Assembly (NCBI GenBank): GCA_947480465.1
Contig: CANKCT010000012.1
Location: forward strand, 1-11,073
DNA from: Actinomycetota bacterium
GTDB lineage: Bacteria > Actinomycetota > Actinomycetes > Nanopelagicales > Nanopelagicaceae
DNA length: 11,073 bases
Reading direction: 5' to 3'
This document shows, piece by piece, positions 1-7,875 of this stretch. The notes beneath the pieces were generated by a model. That model saw only the letters and a program-made list of their open reading frames with translations, had not been told where the DNA came from and ran no database searches. Numbering within the stretch: position 1 is the first letter of the stretch; every line of letters begins with the position of its first letter. The translations under genes and the position numbers were made by a program.

Positions 1-7
1 ATTTCCG

Positions 8-532
8 TTGAAGAGATTCGTCATACCACTTGTGCTGTTACTGCTTACCAGTTGTTCTTCAGCAACTCAAGAGATTACTGGCCAAGTTGTTTCTTGCACT
101 GGCATAAGAAGTGTTTCGGTCGAAAATTCAATTACTTTAGGCTGTCTTGATGGAACAGCGGGAGCTTCAATTGATGGCATCACAGGTCCAGCTATCATTA
201 ACGTCTGGGGATCGTGGTGTGGACCATGCAAAGAAGAAATACCAATCTTGCGTTCCTTTTATAAAAAAGCTGAAGGCAAAGTCGCACTAATCGGAGTCGA
301 TGTTGAAGAAGCATCCATTGAAGATGGCCGCAGATTCGTAGGAAAAAACGGAATAACTTGGCCAAATCTCTTTGATCCCAATGGCAAATCCCGTGCATAC
401 TTTGGAATGGGCGTACCAGTTACATGGTTTATCTCAAGCGATGGAACGGTCGCTTACAAACACATTGGTGTTTTAAAAAATGAGATCGAACTAATTTCAC
501 TCACATCTAAATATCTAGGCGTGAAACTTTAA
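8..532 (+). CDS. TlpA/ResA-like thioredoxin-fold lipoprotein
   Basis: This is a predicted extracytoplasmic thiol-disulfide oxidoreductase, tethered to the outer face of the membrane. The 174-residue product starts MKRF, has a hydrophobic stretch (residues 4-13) and a lipobox LTSC with the lipidated Cys at 16. The thioredoxin active site WCGPC lies at 70-74, preceded by a hydrophobic beta strand (PAIINVWGS). The cis-proline loop GVPVTWF has Pro137. Extra cysteines at 30 and 46 could form a structural disulfide. The family reduces disulfides in apocytochromes or other secreted proteins; the real partner is not shown here. The start is a TTG at position 8. The frame stays open to the window edge, so an upstream start cannot be excluded, but TTG8 gives a normal lipoprotein signal peptide. 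Similar genes lie near acs in mycobacteria, between nth and acs (recalled, not searched). Confidence 0.85.
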   Translation: MKRFVIPLVLLLLTSCSSATQEITGQVVSCTGIRSVSVENSITLGCLDGTAGASIDGITGPAIINVWGSWCGPCKEEIPILRSFYKKAEGKVALIGVDVEEASIEDGRRFVGKNGITWPNLFDPNGKSRAYFGMGVPVTWFISSDGTVAYKHIGVLKNEIELISLTSKYLGVKL

Positions 533-2490
533 TCCTCATCCTTAGCACTCTGTAGCCCTGCAGCAATCAACTTCATGACGTTGGGATCGGCCAGCGTTGT
601 TGCATCACCAACAACTCGATCTTCAGCCACATCTCTGAGTAATCGTCGCATAATTTTGCCACTTCGTGTCTTTGGTAGCTCATTAACAATCAGAATTTGT
701 CGTGGCTTTGCTATAGCGCCAATCTCTTTGGCGACATGATTACGTAGTTGTGTATTAAGTTCTTCGCCATCTGCGTGCGTAATACCAGATCGCAAAATAA
801 CAAAGGCAACAATTCCTTGACCCGTCATCGCATCAGCTGCTCCAACCACTGCGGCTTCTGCCACTGCTTCATGTGAAACTAGGGCAGATTCAACTTCTGT
901 AGTTGAAATTCGGTGACCTGACACATTCATAACATCGTCAACTCGACCAAGAAGCCAAATAGAACCTTCTTCATCTAATTTTGCGCCGTCACCTGCAAAA
1001 TAAATTCCATTAAATCGACCCCAATAAGTTTCTTTGTAACGTTCATCTTCACCCCACACGCCTCTTAACATTGCAGGCCATGGCTCATCGAGAATTAAAT
1101 AACCTCCATGACCATCGGCAACTGGTGTGCCGTTATCGTCAACAACTTTTGCGCTAATTCCTGGGATTGGTCTCATTGCAGACCCAGGTTTAGTTGCTGT
1201 AACTCCTGGCAAAGGTGAAATCATTATCGCGCCAGTTTCAGTTTGCCACCACGTATCAACAATGGGACAACGGTTACCACCGATAATTTCTCGGTACCAC
1301 ATCCAAGCTTCAGGATTAATTGGTTCGCCCACTGTCCCCAGTAATCGAAGCGATTCTAGATTGTGTGCTTGGGGAAATTCATCTCCCCATTTCATCCACG
1401 TTCGAATTAATGTTGGAGCTGTATACAAAATAGTTACTCCATATTTTGCAACAATCTCAAAGATACGACCCTTGTGTGGGGTATCAGGAGTTCCTTCATA
1501 CATAACCTGTGTAGCACCGTTAATAAGTGGCCCATAAACGACATAACTGTGTCCTGTAATCCAACCAACATCAGCAGTACACCAATAAACATCGGTTTCA
1601 GGTTTGAGGTCGAAAACAACTTTATGGGTATATGCAACCTGCGTTAAATACCCCGCTGTTGTGTGAAAAATACCCTTTGGCTTAGCAGTTGTGCCTGATG
1701 TGTACAAAATAAATAGCGGATGTTCAGAATCAAAACTTTCCGCAACATGTTCAACTGATTGGCGACCAACAATGTCATGCCACCAAATATCGCGATCAGT
1801 CCAAGCAGTCTCTTGCTTTGTGCGCTGGACAACCAAAACCTTCTCAACATTGTGCTGGCCCTTAAGTGCATCATCGACCGCAGGTTTGAGTGCAAATGCT
1901 GAACCTTTTCTAAAACCACCATCAGCAGTGATAACTAATTTTGCATCAGCATCTTGAATGCGCGATAACAAGGCATCGGCTGAAAATCCACCAAAGACAA
2001 CTGAGTGGGGAGCTCCGATACGCGCACAAGCTAACATCGCTATTGCTGCCTCAGGAATCATTGGCATATAGATTGCAACACGATCACCAGCTTTGATTCC
2101 AATTTCAGTTAATGCGTTAGCAGTTTTTTTAACTTCAACAAGAAGTTCTGCATAAGTGATTGTTCGTGTATCTCCGGGTTCACCTTCAAAATGAAAAGCG
2201 ACCCGACTGCCTCGACCTTCTGCGACATGTCGATCCAGTGCGTTAACCGACGCATTTATCTTCCCACCTAAAAACCATTTTGCGTAAGGCGCTTTCCATT
2301 CGAGCACTTCATCCCATTTTTTGTCCCACAAAAGTTTGCTTGCTTGCTCTTCCCAAAAAGCTAAGCGATCTTTATTTGCATGCGCGTACTCATCAGGTTG
2401 TGCATTTGCTTGTGCTGCGAATTCAGGGCTAGGCAAGAAGTGGCGATCCTCGGTAAGCAGGTTTTCTAATGACTCATGGTCTTGGCTCAT
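529..2490 (-). CDS. acs: acetyl-CoA synthetase (acetate-CoA ligase, AMP-forming)
   Basis: Acs activates acetate with ATP and CoA to acetyl-CoA via acetyl-AMP, in the cytoplasm. I choose the ATG at 2490, giving 653 residues, the usual family length. An in-frame ATG at 2568 would add 26 residues that look unlike Acs and would leave only 30 bases to the next divergent start. Residues from M at 2490: P-loop YTSGTTAKPKG at 263-273; WWQTETG at 414-420, holding the acetate-pocket Trp; hinge and C-terminal domain start GRVDDVMNVSGHR at 515-527; and PKTRSGKIMRR at 606-616, whose Lys612 matches the lysine acetylated by Pat-type enzymes in other bacteria. The P-loop has Ala where many homologues have Gly. 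The gene converges on the thioredoxin gene and diverges from a small ORF. It carries no sign of damage. Confidence 0.96.
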   Translation of the reverse strand: MSQDHESLENLLTEDRHFLPSPEFAAQANAQPDEYAHANKDRLAFWEEQASKLLWDKKWDEVLEWKAPYAKWFLGGKINASVNALDRHVAEGRGSRVAFHFEGEPGDTRTITYAELLVEVKKTANALTEIGIKAGDRVAIYMPMIPEAAIAMLACARIGAPHSVVFGGFSADALLSRIQDADAKLVITADGGFRKGSAFALKPAVDDALKGQHNVEKVLVVQRTKQETAWTDRDIWWHDIVGRQSVEHVAESFDSEHPLFILYTSGTTAKPKGIFHTTAGYLTQVAYTHKVVFDLKPETDVYWCTADVGWITGHSYVVYGPLINGATQVMYEGTPDTPHKGRIFEIVAKYGVTILYTAPTLIRTWMKWGDEFPQAHNLESLRLLGTVGEPINPEAWMWYREIIGGNRCPIVDTWWQTETGAIMISPLPGVTATKPGSAMRPIPGISAKVVDDNGTPVADGHGGYLILDEPWPAMLRGVWGEDERYKETYWGRFNGIYFAGDGAKLDEEGSIWLLGRVDDVMNVSGHRISTTEVESALVSHEAVAEAAVVGAADAMTGQGIVAFVILRSGITHADGEELNTQLRNHVAKEIGAIAKPRQILIVNELPKTRSGKIMRRLLRDVAEDRVVGDATTLADPNVMKLIAAGLQSAKDED

Positions 2491-2498
2491 AACGAGTG

Positions 2499-2527
2499 AG
2501 ATTACCCTTTCGCCATTGTTATCAACA
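2499..2527 (-). promoter_or_regulatory. candidate leaderless acs promoter
   Basis: Read on the minus strand, a -10-like TAATCT lies at 2504-2499, and the last base is eight bases before the ATG at 2490. That would place the transcript start at or next to the A of the ATG, as in the leaderless mRNAs common in actinobacteria. A -35-like element is either TTGATA (2525-2520, 15-base spacer) or TGTTGA (2527-2522, 17-base spacer). There is no good ribosome binding site before 2490, which agrees with leaderless translation. The match is by eye only. Confidence 0.4.
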
Positions 2528-2532
2528 GAGAT

Positions 2533-2560
2533 TTGGCAGTGCTCTTTCTCATTCAATAAA
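2533..2560 (+). promoter_or_regulatory. weak candidate promoter for the 35-codon ORF
   Basis: TTGGCA at 2533-2538 matches five of six -35 consensus bases. With a 16-base spacer it is followed by AATAAA at 2555-2560, four of six for -10. A start near 2567 would give an RNA of about 185-190 bases ending at the terminator at 2717-2753. It lies back to back with the candidate acs promoter; the two -35 elements are about five bases apart. Other placements are possible. Confidence 0.22.
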
Positions 2561-2587
2561 TCAGGCAAAGATGCGGGACGCCTAATG

Positions 2588-2594
2588 AAAGGAG
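2588..2594 (+). promoter_or_regulatory. strong ribosome binding site for the 35-codon ORF
   Basis: AAAGGAG matches seven bases of the anti-Shine-Dalgarno complement and sits four bases before the ATG at 2599. It is one of the best ribosome binding sites in the window, on par with those of fbaA and purS, and it is the main reason to take the short ORF seriously. Confidence 0.5.
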
Positions 2595-2598
2595 AAAA

Positions 2599-2706
2599 AT
2601 GAGCATCTCAACATTTGTCCTATTGTTTCTAAAACTCTTGAGCAATCCCACCCTGGTCTCGGCTTTGGCCCGATTCCTGCGTAACGCCTTTAAGGTTTTG
2701 ATGTAG
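2599..2706 (+). CDS. small hydrophobic cationic protein, 35 residues, unknown
   Basis: I do not recognise this product. The ORF runs from ATG at 2599 to TAG at 2704-2706, just 11 bases before the stem of a strong terminator. The peptide starts MSISTFVLLFLKLL, a mostly hydrophobic segment (residues 4-14). After an S-N-P turn (15-17) comes a second helix-prone part with L-V-S-A-L-A-R-F-L-R-N-A-F-K-V-L-M. It has Lys12, Arg25, Arg28 and Lys32 and no acidic residue, so its net charge is about +4. It could be a membrane-associated small protein, a leader peptide, or chance coding inside a small RNA. The ribosome binding site, position and terminator support a real transcription unit, but nothing visible gives a function. 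It is divergent from acs and lies upstream of fbaA. Confidence 0.45.
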   Translation: MSISTFVLLFLKLLSNPTLVSALARFLRNAFKVLM

Positions 2707-2716
2707 CCAGAGGCCA

Positions 2717-2753
2717 GAAAAAGCCCCTAGCCCCTCGGTTTAGGGGCTTTTTC
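2717..2753 (+). terminator. intrinsic transcription terminator
   Basis: A perfect 13-bp stem pairs 2717-2729 (ending AAGCCCCTA) with 2741-2753 (TAGGGGCTTTTTC), across an 11-base loop at 2730-2740. The GC-rich core GCCCCTA/TAGGGGC is flanked by an A tract on the left and a T tract on the right, so the structure could work in either direction. In the plus direction it ends any transcript of the 35-codon ORF and insulates the fbaA-pur operon from upstream reading. It is the only clear terminator in the window. Confidence 0.9.
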
Positions 2754-2864
2754 GTGCCGCTTTTGTGGGTTTTGGCAGGTAAGTGAGAGGATTGGCCGTA
2801 AGCCTCTAGATGGTTCAACGAAGCGCTCTCCTAGAGTTTTACACCAGAGCGACGAGGAGCCACA
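2754..2864 (+). promoter_or_regulatory. fbaA leader and promoter region
   Basis: The stretch from the terminator to the fbaA start has no ORF I can support. It must hold the promoter for the fbaA-pur operon if the terminator is efficient. TAGAGT at 2832-2837 fits a TANNNT -10 and would give a leader of about 20 bases, but no good -35 accompanies it. TTGGCA (2772-2777) and TTGGCC (2792-2797) look like -35 elements without a matching -10. Two inverted repeats occur: CTCTAG (2804-2809) with CTAGAG (2831-2836), and CGCTCT (2824-2829) with AGAGCG (2846-2851). They share no arm, but their stems interleave, so only one could form at a time. Confidence 0.4.
2854..2859 (+). promoter_or_regulatory. ribosome binding site setting the fbaA GTG start
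   Basis: GAGGAG ends five bases before the GTG at 2865. This spacing supports the GTG as the true start; no in-frame ATG near the aligned N-terminus of class II aldolases offers an alternative. Confidence 0.75.
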
Positions 2865-3893
2865 GTGCCAATTGCAACCCCCGAGATTTATGTAGATATG
2901 TTGGATCGTGCCAAAAAAGGCGCTTTTGCTTATCCAGCAATTAATGTTTCATCTTCACAAACTATTACCGCAGCTATTCGTGGTTTCGCCGAAGCTGAGT
3001 CAGATGGCATCATTCAATTTTCTTGGGGCGGTGCTGAATACGCATCAGGCTCAACAGTTAAAAAGATGGTTGATGGCGCAGTAGCGCTCGCCGAATTCGC
3101 ACACGTTGTTGCAAAGAACTACAACGTCAATATTGGAATCCATACAGATCACTGTCCAGCAGAAAAGTTGGATGGTTTCATGCGCCCGCTACTTGCATTT
3201 GGTGCAGAACGTCTAGCATCAGGAAAAACTCCATTATTTAATTCACACATGTGGGACGGCTCTGCAGTATCAATGGCAGAAAACATGAAAGTTGCTAAAG
3301 AGATGCTAGACATGTCTATCGCAGCTCGCACAATTCTCGAAATTGAAATTGGAGTTGTTGGCGGAGAAGAAGATGGAATCGAAGCCAAGCACGATGCAAA
3401 ACTCTATTCACATCCTGAAGATGCACTTCTGACTATTGAGACCCTAGGAACCGATGTGCGCTATTTAGTAGCAGCTACCTTTGGAAATGTTCATGGAGTT
3501 TACAAGCCAGGAAATGTTGTGTTGCAGCCAAAGATTTTGGCAACACTTCAAGAAGCGGTTTCTAACAAACTTGGACTACCTGCCGGAAGTAAGCCAATGG
3601 ACCTAGTTTTTCATGGTGGTTCAGGTTCACTTCTGTCAGAAATCCGCGAATCACTTGATTATGGTGTTATTAAAATGAATATCGATACAGATACACAGTA
3701 TGCATTTACTCGCCCAGTTGTAGATCACATGCTTAAGAACTATGACGGTGTGCTAAAAATCGATGGTGAAGTTGGAAACAAAAAGGCATACGATCCACGC
3801 GCTTGGGGTAAAGCTGCTGAAGCTGGAATGGCCGCACGCGTTGTACACGCATGTGAGGATCTTCGTTCAACTGGTACTTCATCACTCAAGTAA
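2865..3893 (+). CDS. fbaA: class II fructose-bisphosphate aldolase
   Basis: This zinc enzyme reversibly cleaves fructose 1,6-bisphosphate to glyceraldehyde 3-phosphate and dihydroxyacetone phosphate in glycolysis and gluconeogenesis. The 342-residue length is normal for the longer class IIA type. Visible motifs: HTDHC at 93-97, with the catalytic Asp95 and zinc ligand His96; EIEIGVVGGEEDG at 159-171; FGNVHGVYKPG at 206-216 with zinc ligand His210; FHGGSGS at 249-255 with zinc ligand His250; and KMNIDTDTQ at 270-278, which binds substrate phosphate. The start is a GTG with a good ribosome binding site. It is followed after 28 bases by purA in the same direction, and no terminator lies between. 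fba lies close to purA in Mycobacterium as well. The gene looks intact. Confidence 0.97.
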   Translation: MPIATPEIYVDMLDRAKKGAFAYPAINVSSSQTITAAIRGFAEAESDGIIQFSWGGAEYASGSTVKKMVDGAVALAEFAHVVAKNYNVNIGIHTDHCPAEKLDGFMRPLLAFGAERLASGKTPLFNSHMWDGSAVSMAENMKVAKEMLDMSIAARTILEIEIGVVGGEEDGIEAKHDAKLYSHPEDALLTIETLGTDVRYLVAATFGNVHGVYKPGNVVLQPKILATLQEAVSNKLGLPAGSKPMDLVFHGGSGSLLSEIRESLDYGVIKMNIDTDTQYAFTRPVVDHMLKNYDGVLKIDGEVGNKKAYDPRAWGKAAEAGMAARVVHACEDLRSTGTSSLK

Positions 3894-3900
3894 TTTCTAG

Positions 3901-5205
<1,305 letters not shown>

Positions 5206-5208
5206 TAA

Positions 5209-6453
5209 ATGAAAATCCTCCTAGTCGGTAGCGGCGGTCGTGAACACGCCCTAGGACTAGGTCTACACGCAGATCCTGCATGTACGTCACTACATGTTGC
5301 ACCAGGGAATCCAGGTATTGCAGAGTTTGCACAATGCCACTCAATAGACATAACGAACAACGCTGAAATCGTTGCCCTGGCACAGAAAATCGAGGCAGAT
5401 CTAGTTGTAATTGGTCCGGAAACTCCACTCGTGAACGGTGTTGCCGATGATCTCAGGCGGTTAAAGATTCCTGTCTTTGGACCTTCAAAAGCTGCAGCAC
5501 AACTTGAAGGGTCTAAAACTTTTGCCAAAGAGGTAATGTCCGATGCTGGGGTTTTGACCGCACAAAGTTTCACTTGTTCCACTTTGCAAGAGTATGAAAA
5601 AGCCCTTGATACTTTTGGTGCACCGTATGTTGTTAAAGATGATGGTTTAGCTGGTGGTAAAGGCGTTGTAGTCACGCACAATCGTGAAGAGGCTCTACGC
5701 CATGCGATTGCATGTGGGCGTGTAGTTATAGAAGAGTTTTTAAATGGCCCCGAAGTTTCACTTTTTGGTATAAGTGATGGAGTTTCAATTCTCGCTATGC
5801 AACCAGCACAAGATTTTAAGCGTGCATACGATAATGATTCTGGCCCCAACACAGGAGGAATGGGTGCATATTCACCGCTTCCCTGGGCGCCAACTGACAT
5901 AGTTGAAGAAACGTATACGCAAGTTCTTGCACCGATGATTGCTGAAATGAATGCACGGGGCACACCATTCGTAGGTCTGCTGTACGCAGGTTTGGCACTC
6001 ACCGATCACGGTTCCAGGGTTATCGAGTTCAACGTACGTTTTGGAGATCCTGAGACACAAGTTTTGATTCCATTACTTAAAACCCCATTGGCAAGTCTTT
6101 TATTTAAAGCGGCGACTGGAGGACTTGCCGACGCTGTTCTTGAATGGGCAGATCAGTCTGCGGTGACTGTCGTACTTGCCGCGGATGGATACCCAGCTGC
6201 TCCTCAAAGCGGAGCGGAGATTTCTAATATCCCACAAGCTGAAAATGTGAATGTCTTTTATGCAGGCATTTCTCAAAGTGGCGAAAGTCTTTTTGCATCA
6301 GGCGGTCGAGTTCTAAGCGTGAGCGGAATTGGGGCAGATCTGACTGAGGCTCGGGATCGGGCTTATCGTGTCATCAGCCAAATATCCTTACCTGGCTCTT
6401 TTTATCGCAGCGACATTGCGCTAAATGCCTCAGTGGCAGAGAAAGGCAATTAA
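5209..6453 (+). CDS. purD: phosphoribosylamine-glycine ligase (GAR synthetase)
   Basis: PurD performs the second step of de novo purine synthesis: phosphoribosylamine, glycine and ATP give glycinamide ribonucleotide. It has an ATP-grasp fold. The 414-residue product begins MKILLVGSGGREHALG. Later motifs are IGPETPLVNGVADDL (68-82), FGPSKAAAQLEGSK (90-103), KDDGLAGGKGVVV (143-155, ATP binding), DNDSGPNTGGMGAYSP (208-223), EFNVRFGDPETQ (273-284, Mg and ATP ligands) and the C-terminal FYRSDIA. No clear ribosome binding site precedes the ATG, which lies only three bases after the purA stop; translation probably depends on ribosomes ending purA. The TAA stop directly abuts the purB ATG. Confidence 0.97.
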   Translation: MKILLVGSGGREHALGLGLHADPACTSLHVAPGNPGIAEFAQCHSIDITNNAEIVALAQKIEADLVVIGPETPLVNGVADDLRRLKIPVFGPSKAAAQLEGSKTFAKEVMSDAGVLTAQSFTCSTLQEYEKALDTFGAPYVVKDDGLAGGKGVVVTHNREEALRHAIACGRVVIEEFLNGPEVSLFGISDGVSILAMQPAQDFKRAYDNDSGPNTGGMGAYSPLPWAPTDIVEETYTQVLAPMIAEMNARGTPFVGLLYAGLALTDHGSRVIEFNVRFGDPETQVLIPLLKTPLASLLFKAATGGLADAVLEWADQSAVTVVLAADGYPAAPQSGAEISNIPQAENVNVFYAGISQSGESLFASGGRVLSVSGIGADLTEARDRAYRVISQISLPGSFYRSDIALNASVAEKGN

Positions 6454-7875
6454 ATGGCCGATAATTCATCAGTGAGCCTGATCGCCGATAGATATGCATC
6501 CGCTGCCATGAGAGAAATCTTCGCACCTGAAGCCAAAATAATTGCCGAGCGTAAATTATGGATTGCGGTCATGCGTGCACAGTCTGCACTTGGCCACACT
6601 ATTTCCAATGATGTCATTGCAGATTATGAACGTGTGATTACTAATGTGAATCTGGGATCTATAGACGCACGAGAGAAAAAATCACGTCATGATGTCAAGG
6701 CACGAATAGAAGAGTTCAATAATCTTGCAGGCCATGAAGCAGTTCATGCTGGTATGACAAGTCGTGACTTGACTGAAAACATTGAAGCACTTCAAATTCA
6801 AAAAGGTTTAGAAATTGTTCAAGGAAAAGTTGTCACACTTCTCGCACGTTTAGCTGAGCGGGCAACGCAGTATGCAGAGCAACCAATTGCCGGACGCTCA
6901 CATAATGTTCCGGCACAGATTACAACACTAGGTAAACGCTTTGCATCATCGGCCGAAGAATTACTCTTTTCTTATGAGCGTTTAGTAGCTCTTCAAAACC
7001 GATACCCAATGCGGGGAATAAAAGGGCCTGTTGGAACTTCACAAGATTCTATTGATTTACTTGGATCATCGGATGCACATGCAAAGCTTGAACTAGAAAT
7101 TGCTAAAGAACTTGGCTTCAATTCCGTTTTAGATTCAACTGGACAGATTTATCCTCGTTCATTTGATTATGATGTTGTAACAACGCTCGTTCAATTAGCG
7201 GCAGCACCATCTTCACTTGCAACATCAATTAGATTGATGGCAGGAGCGGAGTTAGTCACCGAAGGATTTAAAGCGGGCCAAGTTGGTAGTAGTGCGATGC
7301 CACATAAAATGAATACGCGCTCTTGTGAACGCGTAAATGGATTAGCGGTAGTTTTGCGCGGCTATGCATCAATGGTTAGCGAGTTAGCTGGTGATCAGTG
7401 GAATGAGGGTGATGTCTCCTGCAGTGTTGTCCGCCGAGTTGCAATACCTGATGCGTTTTATTCCATTGATGGCTTACTTGAAACAATGCTGACAGTTCTG
7501 GATGAATTTGGCGCATTTCCAGCGGTTATTGCGGCTGAACTAGAGAGATATCTGCCATTTCTGGCAACGACAAAGATTTTAATGGCCGCAGTAAAAGCAG
7601 GTGTCGGCCGCGAGGTTGCACACGAAATCATCAAGGAGCATGCAGTAAAAGCTGCCCTCGGGATGCGTGAAGGTAAAGACAACACACTCCTTGACGATCT
7701 AGCTAATGATGATCGTTTACCGATGGATAAGTCAGCTTTAGCGCTTCTTATAAGCACTCCATTAGATTTCACTGGCGATGCTCGCCAACAAGTTGCTCGA
7801 GTAGTTCATCGCATCGAAGCGATAACTTCCGCGCACCCTGCAGCAGTGCAGTACAAGCCCGGCTCTATTCGGTGA
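6454..7875 (+). CDS. purB: adenylosuccinate lyase
   Basis: PurB removes fumarate from two substrates: SAICAR (giving AICAR, in IMP synthesis) and adenylosuccinate (giving AMP). It belongs to the fumarase/aspartase superfamily and acts as a homotetramer. The 473-residue product has GRSHNVPAQ (147-155) with His150 as likely catalytic acid, TSRDLTEN (102-109), and the mobile signature loop VGSSAMPHKMNTRSCER (277-293), whose serines carry the catalytic base. The NTRSCE form, in place of the usual NP of the superfamily, is normal for PurB. The phrase TTLGKRFAS is typical of actinobacterial PurB, from memory. AAAGG at 6442-6446 sits seven bases before the ATG. The stop overlaps the purC start by four bases. 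Confidence 0.97.
   Translation: MADNSSVSLIADRYASAAMREIFAPEAKIIAERKLWIAVMRAQSALGHTISNDVIADYERVITNVNLGSIDAREKKSRHDVKARIEEFNNLAGHEAVHAGMTSRDLTENIEALQIQKGLEIVQGKVVTLLARLAERATQYAEQPIAGRSHNVPAQITTLGKRFASSAEELLFSYERLVALQNRYPMRGIKGPVGTSQDSIDLLGSSDAHAKLELEIAKELGFNSVLDSTGQIYPRSFDYDVVTTLVQLAAAPSSLATSIRLMAGAELVTEGFKAGQVGSSAMPHKMNTRSCERVNGLAVVLRGYASMVSELAGDQWNEGDVSCSVVRRVAIPDAFYSIDGLLETMLTVLDEFGAFPAVIAAELERYLPFLATTKILMAAVKAGVGREVAHEIIKEHAVKAALGMREGKDNTLLDDLANDDRLPMDKSALALLISTPLDFTGDARQQVARVVHRIEAITSAHPAAVQYKPGSIR

Noticed and set aside
1127-1537. Plus-strand frame of 136 codons inside acs
   Set aside because: It is antisense to conserved Acs core motifs, has no ribosome binding site I can see, and no family resemblance.
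2321-2602. Plus-strand frame of 93 codons ending at the small ORF start (ATGA overlap)
   Set aside because: It is mostly antisense to the conserved N-terminus of acs, with shadow-like Ser/Cys-rich composition. The overlap with the ATG at 2599 seems incidental.
2599-2706. Type I toxin-antitoxin toxin for the 35-codon hydrophobic peptide
   Set aside because: The hydrophobic cationic nature would fit, but no antisense RNA promoter or repeat copy is visible, so naming it a toxin is unsupported.
2640-2755. Actinobacterial 6C-type small RNA, because of C-rich runs
   Set aside because: That RNA has two hairpins with C-rich loops. Here the C runs are in the stem of a single terminator and in its loop, and a second C-loop hairpin is missing.
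2754-2864. Purine riboswitch or other known metabolite-sensing leader before the fbaA-pur operon
   Set aside because: I see no three-way junction or conserved riboswitch core; only short inverted repeats are present.
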